Below are positions 51,754 through 60,950 of a stretch of 64,000 bases of DNA, in pieces. Each line of letters opens with the position of its first letter. Within the stretch, counting starts at the first letter, position 1. Source of the stretch: an uncultured Methanobrevibacter sp. (GTDB taxonomy: Archaea; Methanobacteriota; Methanobacteria; Methanobacteriales; Methanobacteriaceae); NCBI RefSeq assembly GCF_947169325.1, contig NZ_CAMVPN010000003.1, positions 1 through 64,000 of the forward strand. Direction: 5' to 3'. The position numbers and the translations under genes were made by a program. The notes beneath the pieces were generated by a model. It saw only the letters and a program-made list of their open reading frames with translations, searched no databases and was not told the DNA's origin.

Positions 51754-54700
51754 CTATCTGATTTTAATTTTAACAGTTTTGGTTACTTTGTTGTAGTAAG
51801 AGCCGCCGTTATATTTAATAACTGCTTTGAAAGTTCCTTTTTTAGTTAATTTGGTAATTTTAAATGTTGCCTTGCCTTTGCTGTTGGTTTTGGTAGTGTA
51901 TGTTTTACCTTTAACTTTTAAGGTAACTTTTGCTTTTTTCATTGCTTTGTTTTTGCTGTTTTTCAAGGTTATTGTGTATTTTTTGGTTTTTGTTGTTCTT
52001 TTGAATGTTTTTGCTTTAGCAGTCATTTTTGTTTTTTCCTTATTTATGGTAATCTTAACAGTTTTACTAACAGGTGAGTAATTTTCACTGTTGATTTTAA
52101 TAATAAGGTTTTTGGTACCTGCTTTAGCAGTTTTTAAGATGCTTGTAGTTAACTTTATTGAAGCGACTCCATTTTTGATGGTGGATGTTGCGATGTCTTT
52201 GCCGTTTAATGTAAATGTTACATTAACTCCATCAGTCACATTCACGAAATCAACATTGTATGTTCCACCATAGTTGATGACATACGCAGCATTTTTCGCA
52301 TTTATTGTAACATTTTTTAGATTTACGGTGAAATTAACAGGAATTTCAGCTCTTGTGATGTTATCGTCAATGTATGTAACATTGGCAGTGTTGGATCCAG
52401 CATCCAGGTTTGGAATAACAAGTTCTGCGATTCCTTCTTTTACCTCAGCGATATATTCGACATTATTGACTTTAACAGCCACTTTACCACTGTTCAATGG
52501 AGCTATGGCGCTGCTGTTTACCTGAACTTTAATGTTGATGTCATCGCCGTAGGTAACATCTTCAGCTTCAAGAATCTCCAGGCTTATTGTATCGTTTACC
52601 AATGGTTTATCACTTGAAACGTTGTTTAAGGTTAATCTGGCATCTTCATCAACGAATATGCAGTTTTCACCGTTGCCGATGAATTCGGAATCGCTGATGA
52701 TCATATCGCTCTCGGTTTCAATTGCTCCGCCGGATTCTATTGCGGTGTTGTTTTCCAGTAAAGTATTTTTTATTGTTAATGCTTCATAATTATAGATTGC
52801 TCCACCATATTTTGCATTGTTGTCTGTAAATTGGGAGTCTGTTATAGTTGTTTCACCGTCATTGTCCACTGCTCCACCATTTTCTTTTGCAGTGTTGCTT
52901 GCAAATTTGGAGAGTGTTATTGTCATGTCACTTTCAAAGTTGTAGACTGCTCCACCATTGTACTCGGCGGTGTTTTGTGTGAAGTTGGCGTTTGTTATTT
53001 CAATTTCACCATTATCAGTATTGATTGCTCCACCGAATCTTGCGGTGTTCTGTGTGAAGTTGGCGTTTGTTATTTCAATTTCACCATTATCAGTATTGAT
53101 TGCTCCACCGTATCTTGCGGTGTTTTGTGTGAAGCCTGTGTCTGTTACGGTTGTTTTTCCATAATCGTTATAGATTGCTCCGCCCAGTCTTGATGCAGTG
53201 TTGTTTGCAAATTGGCTATTTTCAATATTTGCTTCACCTCTGTCATTATCGATTGCTCCACCATATGCGGCATTGTTGTTTTCCAGTCTGCAATTATCCA
53301 TATCAAGGTAATATCTGTTTTCGATTGCCCCGCCGTATCTTGCGCTGTTTAGGGTGAAGTTGGTGTTTGTTATCTCCATTTCACCGTTGTCATTGTTGAT
53401 TGCTCCACCATATTCCTTTGCAGTGTTGTTTGCAAATTGGGAGTCTTTTATATTTATTTCATTGTCATAATGACTGATGACTCCACCATATTTTGCGCTG
53501 TTGTTTGCAAATAAAGAGTTAAAAATTTCCATATTTCCTGTGTTGTAGATTACTCCACCGTTGTAGTCCGCAGCATTGCATGTGAACTCGTCATCTGTTA
53601 GGGTTAGGCTGCCTCCTTCATTACGGATTACTCCTCCATATTTTGCAGTGTTTTGTGCAAAATGGGTGTTTGCTATATAGATGCTAACAACTTCCCCATT
53701 ATAGATTGCTCCTCCTTCGAATGCCCTGTTTTGTGCAAAGCTGGAGTTGTCTATATCTAATTGGGACACATCAGCATAGATGGCCCCTCCGGTCGGAGCA
53801 TTGTTTTGTGTAAATGAAGTATTCACAACACTTGCAATACTAGTTTTAACATATAGTGCACCGCCTTTTTCACTTGCTGTATTGTTTGTGAAATTACAGT
53901 TGATAACAGCCAGATTATTGTTTGTATAAATTGCTCCACCATTTTCAGCGTGATTGTTCTTGAATGAAACTTCTTCAATAATGCCATCGCCGCCGGCAGC
54001 TATTGCACCGCCGTTAATTGCAGAATTGTCAATAAATTCCACATTGAATATTATGTTTTCAAAGCCTTCAAAGAAATTAACTCCTCCGCCTGTAGGAGCA
54101 TTATTGTTGATGAAATTGCCGTTGAAGGTTATGTTGTGAGGAGTTTGTCTGTAGTTTATGCCCCCACCATTTAACGCTGCAGTATTGTTTATAAAATCAC
54201 ATGTGAATGTGCTATTTGTTGACACATCCTTGAATGTTATTGCCCCACCGTTTCCAACAGAGGCATCAACTTTTCCTAAAGCGCTGTTGTTTGTGAAATA
54301 ACAGGTAAAGTTATTGTTATTGGTGGTATTGTAGAAAAATATTGCCCCTCCACATGATTTGGCAACATTGAATGTGAAGTTTGAGTCGAATTTATTGTCA
54401 TTTGCCTTTTTGTAAAAAAAGATTGCACCGCCGTAGAGTGCGTAATTGTTTGTGAAAATGCTTTCAAAACTATTGTTTTCAGCCAAACTGTTGAAAAATA
54501 TTGCTCCTCCACTGGCTTTTCTTGCACTATTATTATAAAAGTCGGCAGAAATTATGTTATTGGAAGATTTAGCTTGGAAGCATAATGCTCCACCAGTTCT
54601 TTCAGTCGCATTACCTTCAAAATAGCCGGCAATTATTACACTATCAGTTTCATTGTTAAAGAATATTGCACCACCTCGGACAGCACAGTTATTAATAAAA

Positions 54701-56019
54701 ATGGAGTTGATTTCACAATTTGAAATATTGCCATCAGTTCCTTGCCAGTAAATCGCACCTCCATCGGATTCTGCTGTATTGCTGGAGAATTTACAGATAG
54801 TTACTTTCCCAGCAGTTCCTTGCCAGTAGACTGCACCGCCATCGGATTCTGCTGTATTGTTGGTAAAGTGAGAGTCGTTAACTGTTCCATTAAATGCATT
54901 CCAGTAGACTGCACCACCATTGTCTGCTTGGTTATTGGCGAAGCTAGAGTTGTTTGTTATTCCATTATATGCATACCAGTATATTGCACCACCATTGTCT
55001 GCTTGGTTGTTAGTGAAATTACAATTGGTTAGTGTACTATTACTTCCTTCCCAATAGACTGCACCACCATTATCTGCCTGATTGTTCATGAAATTACAGT
55101 TGTTTGCTAATCCATGTCTTTTTTGCCAGCTGATTGCACCACCATTGGACCCTGTGTTGTTTATGAACTCGGAGCTGTTCACGATTCCATTTTCTCCTTC
55201 CCAATAGACTGCACCACCGTCGTTTCCATTATTTTTAATGAAACTGCTATTATTTACAGAACCCTCAAGAGCATTGAGGTCCCAGAAAAGTGCACCACCA
55301 TTAATTGAGGTGTTATTTGCAAAATTGGAGTTGTTAATTGTTCCATTATATGCATTCCAGTAAACTGCGCCCCCTCTTTGTGATCCTTGGTTGTTGATGA
55401 AGTTACAGTTGTTTATTGTTCCATTAGCAGAATTTGAATCCCATTGGACTGCACCGCCACTAAATTTTGTTGCGGTGTTGTTTATGAAATTGGAGTCGTT
55501 TATTGTTCCATTAACTCCGCACCAGAAGACTGCACCTCCCCTTAGTTTTGCATAGTTGTTGGTGAAGTTACAGTTGTTTATTGTTCCATTAGCTCCATAC
55601 CAGCAGATTGCACCGCCATTATCAGTAGCATTACCATTTATGAAGTTAATATTTTTTAATGTAACGGTGTTTGCCGTAATATTGAATATTCTTGCAAGTC
55701 CTGCTCCATTGATTGTGTGTCCTTGTCCGTCAACATTAAAATTGGCCTTGTCAATCACGATTCCAGTTGTATAATTGGAATCCTTTTCAGGATTATAAGT
55801 GTAATCTTTTGTTAATTGTATTGTGCTTGTTGTTGAGTTGGTAATTTCTGCATTTAAAGTTGAAAAATCGCTAATCTCATTTTCGCCATTGGATATTTCT
55901 TCAGTATTTATGTCGGTTTGCGCTACTATTTCATCAGATGCATTATCTGCTGCACTTATGCAAGATAAACTGATTAAAGCAAATAAAATCATCGCAGCTA
56001 TTATGACTTTATGTTTAAT
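51754..56019 (-). CDS. Giant adhesin-like beta-helix surface protein with Ig-like C-terminus
   Basis: Dozens of FxNNxAxxGGAIY/NG(G)A repeats, signal peptide, C-terminal module near-identical to the 44.4-kb gene; start possibly ATT 56019 (ATG alternative at 55992). Confidence 0.9.
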   Translation of the reverse strand: MKHKVIIAAMILFALISLSCISAADNASDEIVAQTDINTEEISNGENEISDFSTLNAEITNSTTSTIQLTKDYTYNPEKDSNYTTGIVIDKANFNVDGQGHTINGAGLARIFNITANTVTLKNINFINGNATDNGGAICWYGANGTINNCNFTNNYAKLRGGAVFWCGVNGTINDSNFINNTATKFSGGAVQWDSNSANGTINNCNFINNQGSQRGGAVYWNAYNGTINNSNFANNTSINGGALFWDLNALEGSVNNSSFIKNNGNDGGAVYWEGENGIVNSSEFINNTGSNGGAISWQKRHGLANNCNFMNNQADNGGAVYWEGSNSTLTNCNFTNNQADNGGAIYWYAYNGITNNSSFANNQADNGGAVYWNAFNGTVNDSHFTNNTAESDGGAVYWQGTAGKVTICKFSSNTAESDGGAIYWQGTDGNISNCEINSIFINNCAVRGGAIFFNNETDSVIIAGYFEGNATERTGGALCFQAKSSNNIISADFYNNSARKASGGAIFFNSLAENNSFESIFTNNYALYGGAIFFYKKANDNKFDSNFTFNVAKSCGGAIFFYNTTNNNNFTCYFTNNSALGKVDASVGNGGAITFKDVSTNSTFTCDFINNTAALNGGGINYRQTPHNITFNGNFINNNAPTGGGVNFFEGFENIIFNVEFIDNSAINGGAIAAGGDGIIEEVSFKNNHAENGGAIYTNNNLAVINCNFTNNTASEKGGALYVKTSIASVVNTSFTQNNAPTGGAIYADVSQLDIDNSSFAQNRAFEGGAIYNGEVVSIYIANTHFAQNTAKYGGVIRNEGGSLTLTDDEFTCNAADYNGGVIYNTGNMEIFNSLFANNSAKYGGVISHYDNEINIKDSQFANNTAKEYGGAINNDNGEMEITNTNFTLNSARYGGAIENRYYLDMDNCRLENNNAAYGGAIDNDRGEANIENSQFANNTASRLGGAIYNDYGKTTVTDTGFTQNTARYGGAINTDNGEIEITNANFTQNTARFGGAINTDNGEIEITNANFTQNTAEYNGGAVYNFESDMTITLSKFASNTAKENGGAVDNDGETTITDSQFTDNNAKYGGAIYNYEALTIKNTLLENNTAIESGGAIETESDMIISDSEFIGNGENCIFVDEDARLTLNNVSSDKPLVNDTISLEILEAEDVTYGDDINIKVQVNSSAIAPLNSGKVAVKVNNVEYIAEVKEGIAELVIPNLDAGSNTANVTYIDDNITRAEIPVNFTVNLKNVTINAKNAAYVINYGGTYNVDFVNVTDGVNVTFTLNGKDIATSTIKNGVASIKLTTSILKTAKAGTKNLIIKINSENYSPVSKTVKITINKEKTKMTAKAKTFKRTTKTKKYTITLKNSKNKAMKKAKVTLKVKGKTYTTKTNSKGKATFKITKLTKKGTFKAVIKYNGGSYYNKVTKTVKIKIR

Positions 56020-56110
56020 AATAATCCCTCCTATTCAATAAAAAGTAAATATAATGTTGTGTTTATTTAAAAAGCATTTAAGATTATCCTTTGCAAACTA
56101 TGCCCTTTTT

Positions 56111-56752
56111 TTAAAAATTTTTTTCTACTAGAAAGGCAATATGGTCTTTTTCGTATGGTTCCAGTTTCACTTTTTCAATAATCTTAAAGCCTTTCTCTTT
56201 CAGTTTCTTCTCCTGTTCCTTGAATACCTTTTTAGGCTTTTGCACTACATCTATACTTCTGGCCTTTATCATTAAAAGACCCATGCCGTTATCCTTTGCA
56301 AACAGGTTCATGTTTTTCATAAACAGTTCGCTTTGTGTTGGCTGGGCGACATCACAGTATACCAGGTCAGTTTTTTCCACAATGTTGAGATATCCTTTAG
56401 GTTTTGTTGCATCACCTAAAATCGGAGCAATATTAAGTCTTTGTCTTGAGAGTTGGACCAGTTTTTTAGCTGTTGTAGGTGAAAATTCAACTGCATAAAT
56501 TCTTCCATTGATTACGATATCTGAAATGTGTGAAACTGTTGTTCCGGTTGAAGCGCCAAGGTACAGCACTTTTGAAGTGTCCTCAAGTTTCAGATTTTCC
56601 AATCCATTTAAAAGAGCTGCTGCCAATTTGGACCTTCTGGGATTCCATATCCTGTACTCGTCATCCTCTTTGATTAGCTCTTCTCCATAAACTGAAATTC
56701 CAGGAGTCAAATTCTTGGTGGCCACATTACCGTCTTTAAAATAAACATTCAT
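56111..56752 (-). CDS. flpA: Fibrillarin-like rRNA/tRNA 2'-O-methyltransferase
   Basis: VLYLGASTGTTVSHISDI; YAVEFSPTTAKKLVQL; DLVYCDVAQPTQ. Confidence 0.96.
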   Translation of the reverse strand: MNVYFKDGNVATKNLTPGISVYGEELIKEDDEYRIWNPRRSKLAAALLNGLENLKLEDTSKVLYLGASTGTTVSHISDIVINGRIYAVEFSPTTAKKLVQLSRQRLNIAPILGDATKPKGYLNIVEKTDLVYCDVAQPTQSELFMKNMNLFAKDNGMGLLMIKARSIDVVQKPKKVFKEQEKKLKEKGFKIIEKVKLEPYEKDHIAFLVEKNF

Positions 56753-56755
56753 GTC

Positions 56756-57907
56756 CTATCTCCTTTTCTTTCTTTTTTTGCCTTTTCGCTTCTTGTTTTT
56801 GGATTTTCCCTTTTCTTCATTTCGTTTTTTGGTTGTCTTTGTTGGAAACGGATTGTTCTTTTCTATCTCTTCAGCTTTCTGGATAAAATCATCATAAGCG
56901 TTTTCATCAAAAGTCTTGGTAAAAACGTCCCTTCTCACGGCCAGTGATATTTTTCCTGCAAGCATTCTTGCAATCTTTCCACGATTCCACCATTTTGCTC
57001 CCCTTACCTGTGGGTGCTGGTATATCAAACCGTATTTTGGAGGTCTGTCTCCGCTTTTCAAATGCCTGAACAATGCCTTTTCGGCACCCATAATCTGAAC
57101 TGTGCTTGAAGGATAAATTGCAAGGCGTTTAAGACCTCCTGCATGTGAAATTAATTTTGCACCAAGAGATGATCCGACCAACAGCCTTAAATTCGGTGCA
57201 ATGTCCTCCATTTTGCTGTCAATGTATGCTTCAATTTCCTTTCTTGTTTTTTGAAGTTCATAAATGGATTTTGCATATGTGTTCATTATCTCCAAATCCT
57301 TGGCGTTAATGTCATCTTCTAAGTCTAAAACGTTTTCGGGGAATGCTTCAGGTTTTGCTTCAATGATCTTTTCCTTGGTTTCATTTTGCGAAATCAGTCT
57401 AATGTATGTTTCATTGCTTTTGATGACGTCCATTTCAGGGAAATAAAGTGCATACCATTCCCTGATTCTTTCGATTAATTTGGATATGGTCTCGTCAATC
57501 TCGTCAATTGAATTGATTGCCTGAATCAGGTGCTTGTCTTCGCTTGCAGATTCCTTTTTAATCTTATAAATTGCCAGTCTTTGATATATGTCTGCAATAT
57601 CTTCGCCATCCAATTCGAACTCTTCATAGTTGCTTCTCAGGTATTCTCCGCCCTGGTTTGGTGTTTGTATTTTTATTTTATCGTTATTGTAGTCGGATAA
57701 TCTTTTGTTTGATTCGATTATAATATTGTCATAATCATTTGACAACTCTTTGATTAGTTCATCTTCTTCCAAGACTATTTTCTTATCGTCGATTTCAGCC
57801 AATCTGTTTATTATTTCAATTTCTGGAAATAATTTTTTAGAAATAAGTTCATTTTCACTATTAAAAGCATAAAATCCTTTAATACTGTAAGTTATATAGC
57901 ATTCCAT
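56756..57907 (-). CDS. Nop5/Nop56-58 C/D-box RNP core protein
   Basis: LVGSSLGAKLISHAGGLKRLAIYPSSTVQIMGAEKALFRHLKSG.PPKYGLIYQHPQVRGA; Lys/Arg-rich tail. Confidence 0.96.
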   Translation of the reverse strand: MECYITYSIKGFYAFNSENELISKKLFPEIEIINRLAEIDDKKIVLEEDELIKELSNDYDNIIIESNKRLSDYNNDKIKIQTPNQGGEYLRSNYEEFELDGEDIADIYQRLAIYKIKKESASEDKHLIQAINSIDEIDETISKLIERIREWYALYFPEMDVIKSNETYIRLISQNETKEKIIEAKPEAFPENVLDLEDDINAKDLEIMNTYAKSIYELQKTRKEIEAYIDSKMEDIAPNLRLLVGSSLGAKLISHAGGLKRLAIYPSSTVQIMGAEKALFRHLKSGDRPPKYGLIYQHPQVRGAKWWNRGKIARMLAGKISLAVRRDVFTKTFDENAYDDFIQKAEEIEKNNPFPTKTTKKRNEEKGKSKNKKRKGKKRKKRR

Positions 57908-58064
57908 GCAATAATTTATTCATTTTATTTCTAATAAGTATTTTTAATTTAAGGTAAATTTTACAGATTTGATGCAATTTTCTAATTCTATACAATATAA
58001 CATGTTAAAATTGAATTTACAGATTAAAATTCTAGTTATTTTATATGTTAAGTAGTTTAATAAA

Positions 58065-58089
58065 GGTATTGTGGGTTTTTGACCACTTA
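58065..58089 (+). promoter_or_regulatory. Leader element copy 2
   Basis: GGTATTGTGGGTTTTTGACCACTTA; 24/25 identical to 36202-36226. Confidence 0.5.
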
Positions 58090-58125
58090 GGTTTAAAATA
58101 TCTTAATTCAACACAGGTGATTTTA

Positions 58126-58200
58126 ATGAAAAAGGATTGGAAAATGTTTTTAGAAGTAACTTTAGAAATCGTTAAAATCATTGTTATGATTTTAAAATAA
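58126..58200 (+). CDS. Putative 24-aa hydrophobic peptide
   Basis: ATG preceded by AGGTGAT; MKKDWKMFLEVTLEIVKIIVMILK*. Confidence 0.4.
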   Translation: MKKDWKMFLEVTLEIVKIIVMILK

Positions 58201-58340
58201 CTGATTTTTAGGGCGGTATTTAGTTGTTGAATGTAAAGGAAAGAGTTTTGGTATTTTCTCTCTAGTGGGGTTCTTACCACAATTATGCTCAGAGGAGATG
58301 TAAATAAAATTTATATATGTGCTGTAATAAATAGTAATTT

Positions 58341-58420
58341 GTGAGAAAATCTCATGTGTTGAATTAAATTAATGGGGTTAGAATCATGTATTCTAGCTCT
58401 ATTCCTTTAAACTTGTTTTA
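58341..58420 (+). ncRNA. Candidate small RNA, tandem copy 1
   Basis: TATA box TTTATATAT at 58310; TGAGA-AAA-TCTCA hairpin; 14-bp stem AATGGGGTTAGAAT/ATTCTAGCTCTATT; T-rich 3' end. Confidence 0.5.
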
Positions 58421-58482
58421 ATTTCATTTTATATTCTTATTATATGTATTTTTCATTGAAAATTATTAGTTGGTTAACGTTT

Positions 58483-58504
58483 ATATATCTCTTGGGAGAT
58501 ATAT
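58483..58504 (+). promoter_or_regulatory. Palindrome over TATA region of candidate sRNA copy 2
   Basis: ATATATCTC-TTGG-GAGATATAT perfect 9+9. Confidence 0.45.
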
Positions 58505-58509
58505 TACTT

Positions 58510-58593
58510 TGAGATTTAATCTCGTGAATTGTATTGAATTAATGGGGTTAGAATCATTGATTCTAGCTCTATTTCTTTAAAATCTTTTTTTTA
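58510..58593 (+). ncRNA. Candidate small RNA, tandem copy 2
   Basis: TATA box TTTATATAT at 58480; GAGATT-T-AATCTC; 15-bp stem AATGGGGTTAGAATC/GATTCTAGCTCTATT; ends in CTTTTTTTT. Confidence 0.5.
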
Positions 58594-58655
58594 ATAAATT
58601 TTCAATTATCTTGTTTTCAAAGTATTTTTAGGATGAAGTTTAAATTATAAATTGT

Positions 58656-59195
58656 ATGTCAAATGAAGGTTTAGATGATTTAAGATATGAGCTGGAACTT
58701 AAGAATGCTGAAATTGATGAGCTTATGATGGATCTTCAAAACAAGATTGAGGAAATCAACAAGCTGAAGCTGTATGCAACAAAATTGAAATACGAAAAGA
58801 AAAATCTTGAAGACAAATTGGATACCAAGATAGACTATGACAAGTCCCAAATGAAGGAACTGGATGACTTGACTGAAAAATTAAGGGAAAAAGATGCAAT
58901 CATTGAAGATAAGCAGGATCAGGTTAAATATTTAAGATCCCTGATTGACGATTACAGACAACAGCTAAGTCAAAACACCGAAAACCTTGAAGTTCAGCTT
59001 AAGAAAATCACCAAAACCTATGAAAATCTGCTTGAGCAGAAGGATGCAATTATCAAAAAGCAGGATGAAGAAATATCCAATCTAATCAAATCCAAAGAAG
59101 AAATTGTAAAATCAAATAAGACAAATGTCATTAGTTTGAAATTGCAAAATGAGAAGTATCAGGAAATCATTGATAAATTAACAAAAACTAATTAA
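58656..59195 (+). CDS. Coiled-coil protein
   Basis: Continuous heptad-like E/K/L pattern; ATG start. Confidence 0.7.
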   Translation: MSNEGLDDLRYELELKNAEIDELMMDLQNKIEEINKLKLYATKLKYEKKNLEDKLDTKIDYDKSQMKELDDLTEKLREKDAIIEDKQDQVKYLRSLIDDYRQQLSQNTENLEVQLKKITKTYENLLEQKDAIIKKQDEEISNLIKSKEEIVKSNKTNVISLKLQNEKYQEIIDKLTKTN

Positions 59196-59219
59196 ACAAT
59201 TAATTACAAAGTTGATATT

Positions 59220-60131
59220 ATGTTAAAAACAAATGTTTGTGGGGTAGAATTCAGAAATCCATTGATGTTGGCTGCGGGCATTATGGGAAGTAATGCATCA
59301 TCCATGAATTGGATTTTAAAATCAGGCGCTGGAGGAGTAGTTTCAAAATCATTTTCACTAAATCCTCATCCGGGTTATCCAAATCCGACAACTGTTGCGG
59401 TTGAAGGTGGCATTTTAAATGCAATCGGACTTTCAAATCCCGGTGTCGATAACTTTAAAGAAGAGCTTAAAAAAATTGAAAGACAGAACAATGTGGTCAT
59501 AGCTTCAATATACGGGGCAACTCCAGATGAGTTCTCCGCATTGGTTGGTGAAGTTCAGGATTATGTCGACATGATTGAACTTAACATTTCATGTCCTCAT
59601 GCGATGGAAGGATTCGGAGCATCAATTGGTCAGGACTGCAATTTAAGCCACACTATAGTATCAGCTTCCAAGGATGCAAGTGATGTTCCAATCATTGCGA
59701 AACTGACTCCGAATGTTACTGACATCACTGAAATCGCAAAAACCTGTGAGGATGCAGGTGCTGACGCATTATCTCTCATCAACACCCTGGGTCCGGGCAT
59801 GAAGATTAACATTGATGTTGCCCGTCCTGTATTGTTCCATAAATCCGGGGGAATGAGCGGTCGTGCAATCAAGCCGATTGCAATAAGCAATGTCTATTCC
59901 GTTTATGAAGCGGTTGACATTCCATTGATTGGCGTTGGCGGAATATACAATTTTGAAGATGTGGTTGAATTTATTTTTGCAGGTGCAAGGGCAGTTCAGA
60001 TAGGCACTGCAATCATGGATGAGGGTGTCAATGTATTCGATGACATTAACAGCGGCCTTGAGAAGTTCATGGCTGAAAAGGGATATTCATCCATTGATGA
60101 GATGGTAGGACTTGCACACAGGGAGTTGTAA
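59220..60131 (+). CDS. pyrD: Dihydroorotate dehydrogenase catalytic subunit
   Basis: NPLMLAAGIMG, ELNISCPH, AKLTPNVTDI, IGVGGIYNFEDVVEFIFAGARAVQIGTA. Confidence 0.95.
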   Translation: MLKTNVCGVEFRNPLMLAAGIMGSNASSMNWILKSGAGGVVSKSFSLNPHPGYPNPTTVAVEGGILNAIGLSNPGVDNFKEELKKIERQNNVVIASIYGATPDEFSALVGEVQDYVDMIELNISCPHAMEGFGASIGQDCNLSHTIVSASKDASDVPIIAKLTPNVTDITEIAKTCEDAGADALSLINTLGPGMKINIDVARPVLFHKSGGMSGRAIKPIAISNVYSVYEAVDIPLIGVGGIYNFEDVVEFIFAGARAVQIGTAIMDEGVNVFDDINSGLEKFMAEKGYSSIDEMVGLAHREL

Positions 60132-60133
60132 AC

Positions 60134-60934
60134 ATGATTAATGAGCCAAAAATAGTTGAAATCAAAGAAATTATCGATGAAACTCCTACAATTAAGACTT
60201 TTAAATTTGATTGGGATTTTGAAACACTCGGAAAACCAAACCCCGGTGAATTTCTGATGGTTTGGAATTTCAGAAATGAAAAGCCGATGTCCATAGCTCA
60301 GATTAACGATAACGAATTGGCAATTACAGTCAAAAACATCGGTGAGTTCACATCTCAATTGCACAACCTGAAAATCGGTGATGTAATTGGTGTCAGGGGA
60401 AGCTACGGCAATGGCTTTGACAATTCATTTGAAGGCAAAAACATCATAGCCATTGGTGGAGGAGTCGGAATGGCTCCAATAAATGCAATTGCCAGTGATT
60501 TGGCTGCCAAAGGCAATAACGTCAGTGTAATATCTGCCGCTCAGACTAAAGATGAACTTTTATATGGTGGGCATTTGGAAAAGCTTGGTGTTAATGTGCA
60601 CTACTGTACCGATGATGGAAGTTTCGGATTTGAAGGATTTGCAACAAATTGTCTTAGTGATTTGCTTGAAGATTCGACTTACGATTATGGATTTGTCTGC
60701 GGTCCTGAGATAATGATGAAAGGTATCTTTGATATTCTTGAAGCATCATCAATACCTGCCCAATATTCCCTTGAAAGATATATGAAATGCGCTCTTGGAG
60801 TGTGTGGTCAGTGCTGTGTTGACAGTGAGGGTTGGAGAATTTGTGTAGAAGGGCCTGTTTTTGAAAATGACAAAATAAAACAGATTACCGAGTTTGGAAA
60901 ATATAGGCGTGACGCTTCTGGTGTGAAATACTAA
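60134..60934 (+). CDS. pyrK: Dihydroorotate dehydrogenase electron transfer subunit
   Basis: FAD/NAD-binding GGGVGMAPINAIA; CxLGVCGQCCVD 2Fe-2S motif; next to pyrD. Confidence 0.93.
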   Translation: MINEPKIVEIKEIIDETPTIKTFKFDWDFETLGKPNPGEFLMVWNFRNEKPMSIAQINDNELAITVKNIGEFTSQLHNLKIGDVIGVRGSYGNGFDNSFEGKNIIAIGGGVGMAPINAIASDLAAKGNNVSVISAAQTKDELLYGGHLEKLGVNVHYCTDDGSFGFEGFATNCLSDLLEDSTYDYGFVCGPEIMMKGIFDILEASSIPAQYSLERYMKCALGVCGQCCVDSEGWRICVEGPVFENDKIKQITEFGKYRRDASGVKY

Positions 60935-60950
60935 ACTAAGTGGGATTATT

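Noticed and set aside
51754-56019. Possible CRISPR-like or minisatellite array from periodic TGCTCCACC motifs
   Set aside because: Repeats are in frame and encode GGAI(Y/N) beta-helix turns; spacing follows protein repeats
51827-56041. Many plus-strand ORFs antisense to the giant adhesins
   Set aside because: Shadow ORFs produced by the codon bias and periodicity of the beta-helix repeats; no RBS or family
58041-58280. 79-aa minus-strand ORF
   Set aside because: Low-complexity composition, overlaps the RBS-bearing plus-strand mini-ORF and hairpins; no recognisable motif
58300-58600. C/D-box sRNA assignment for the tandem RNA units because nop5/flpA are adjacent
   Set aside because: No RUGAUGA C box or CUGA D box at appropriate positions
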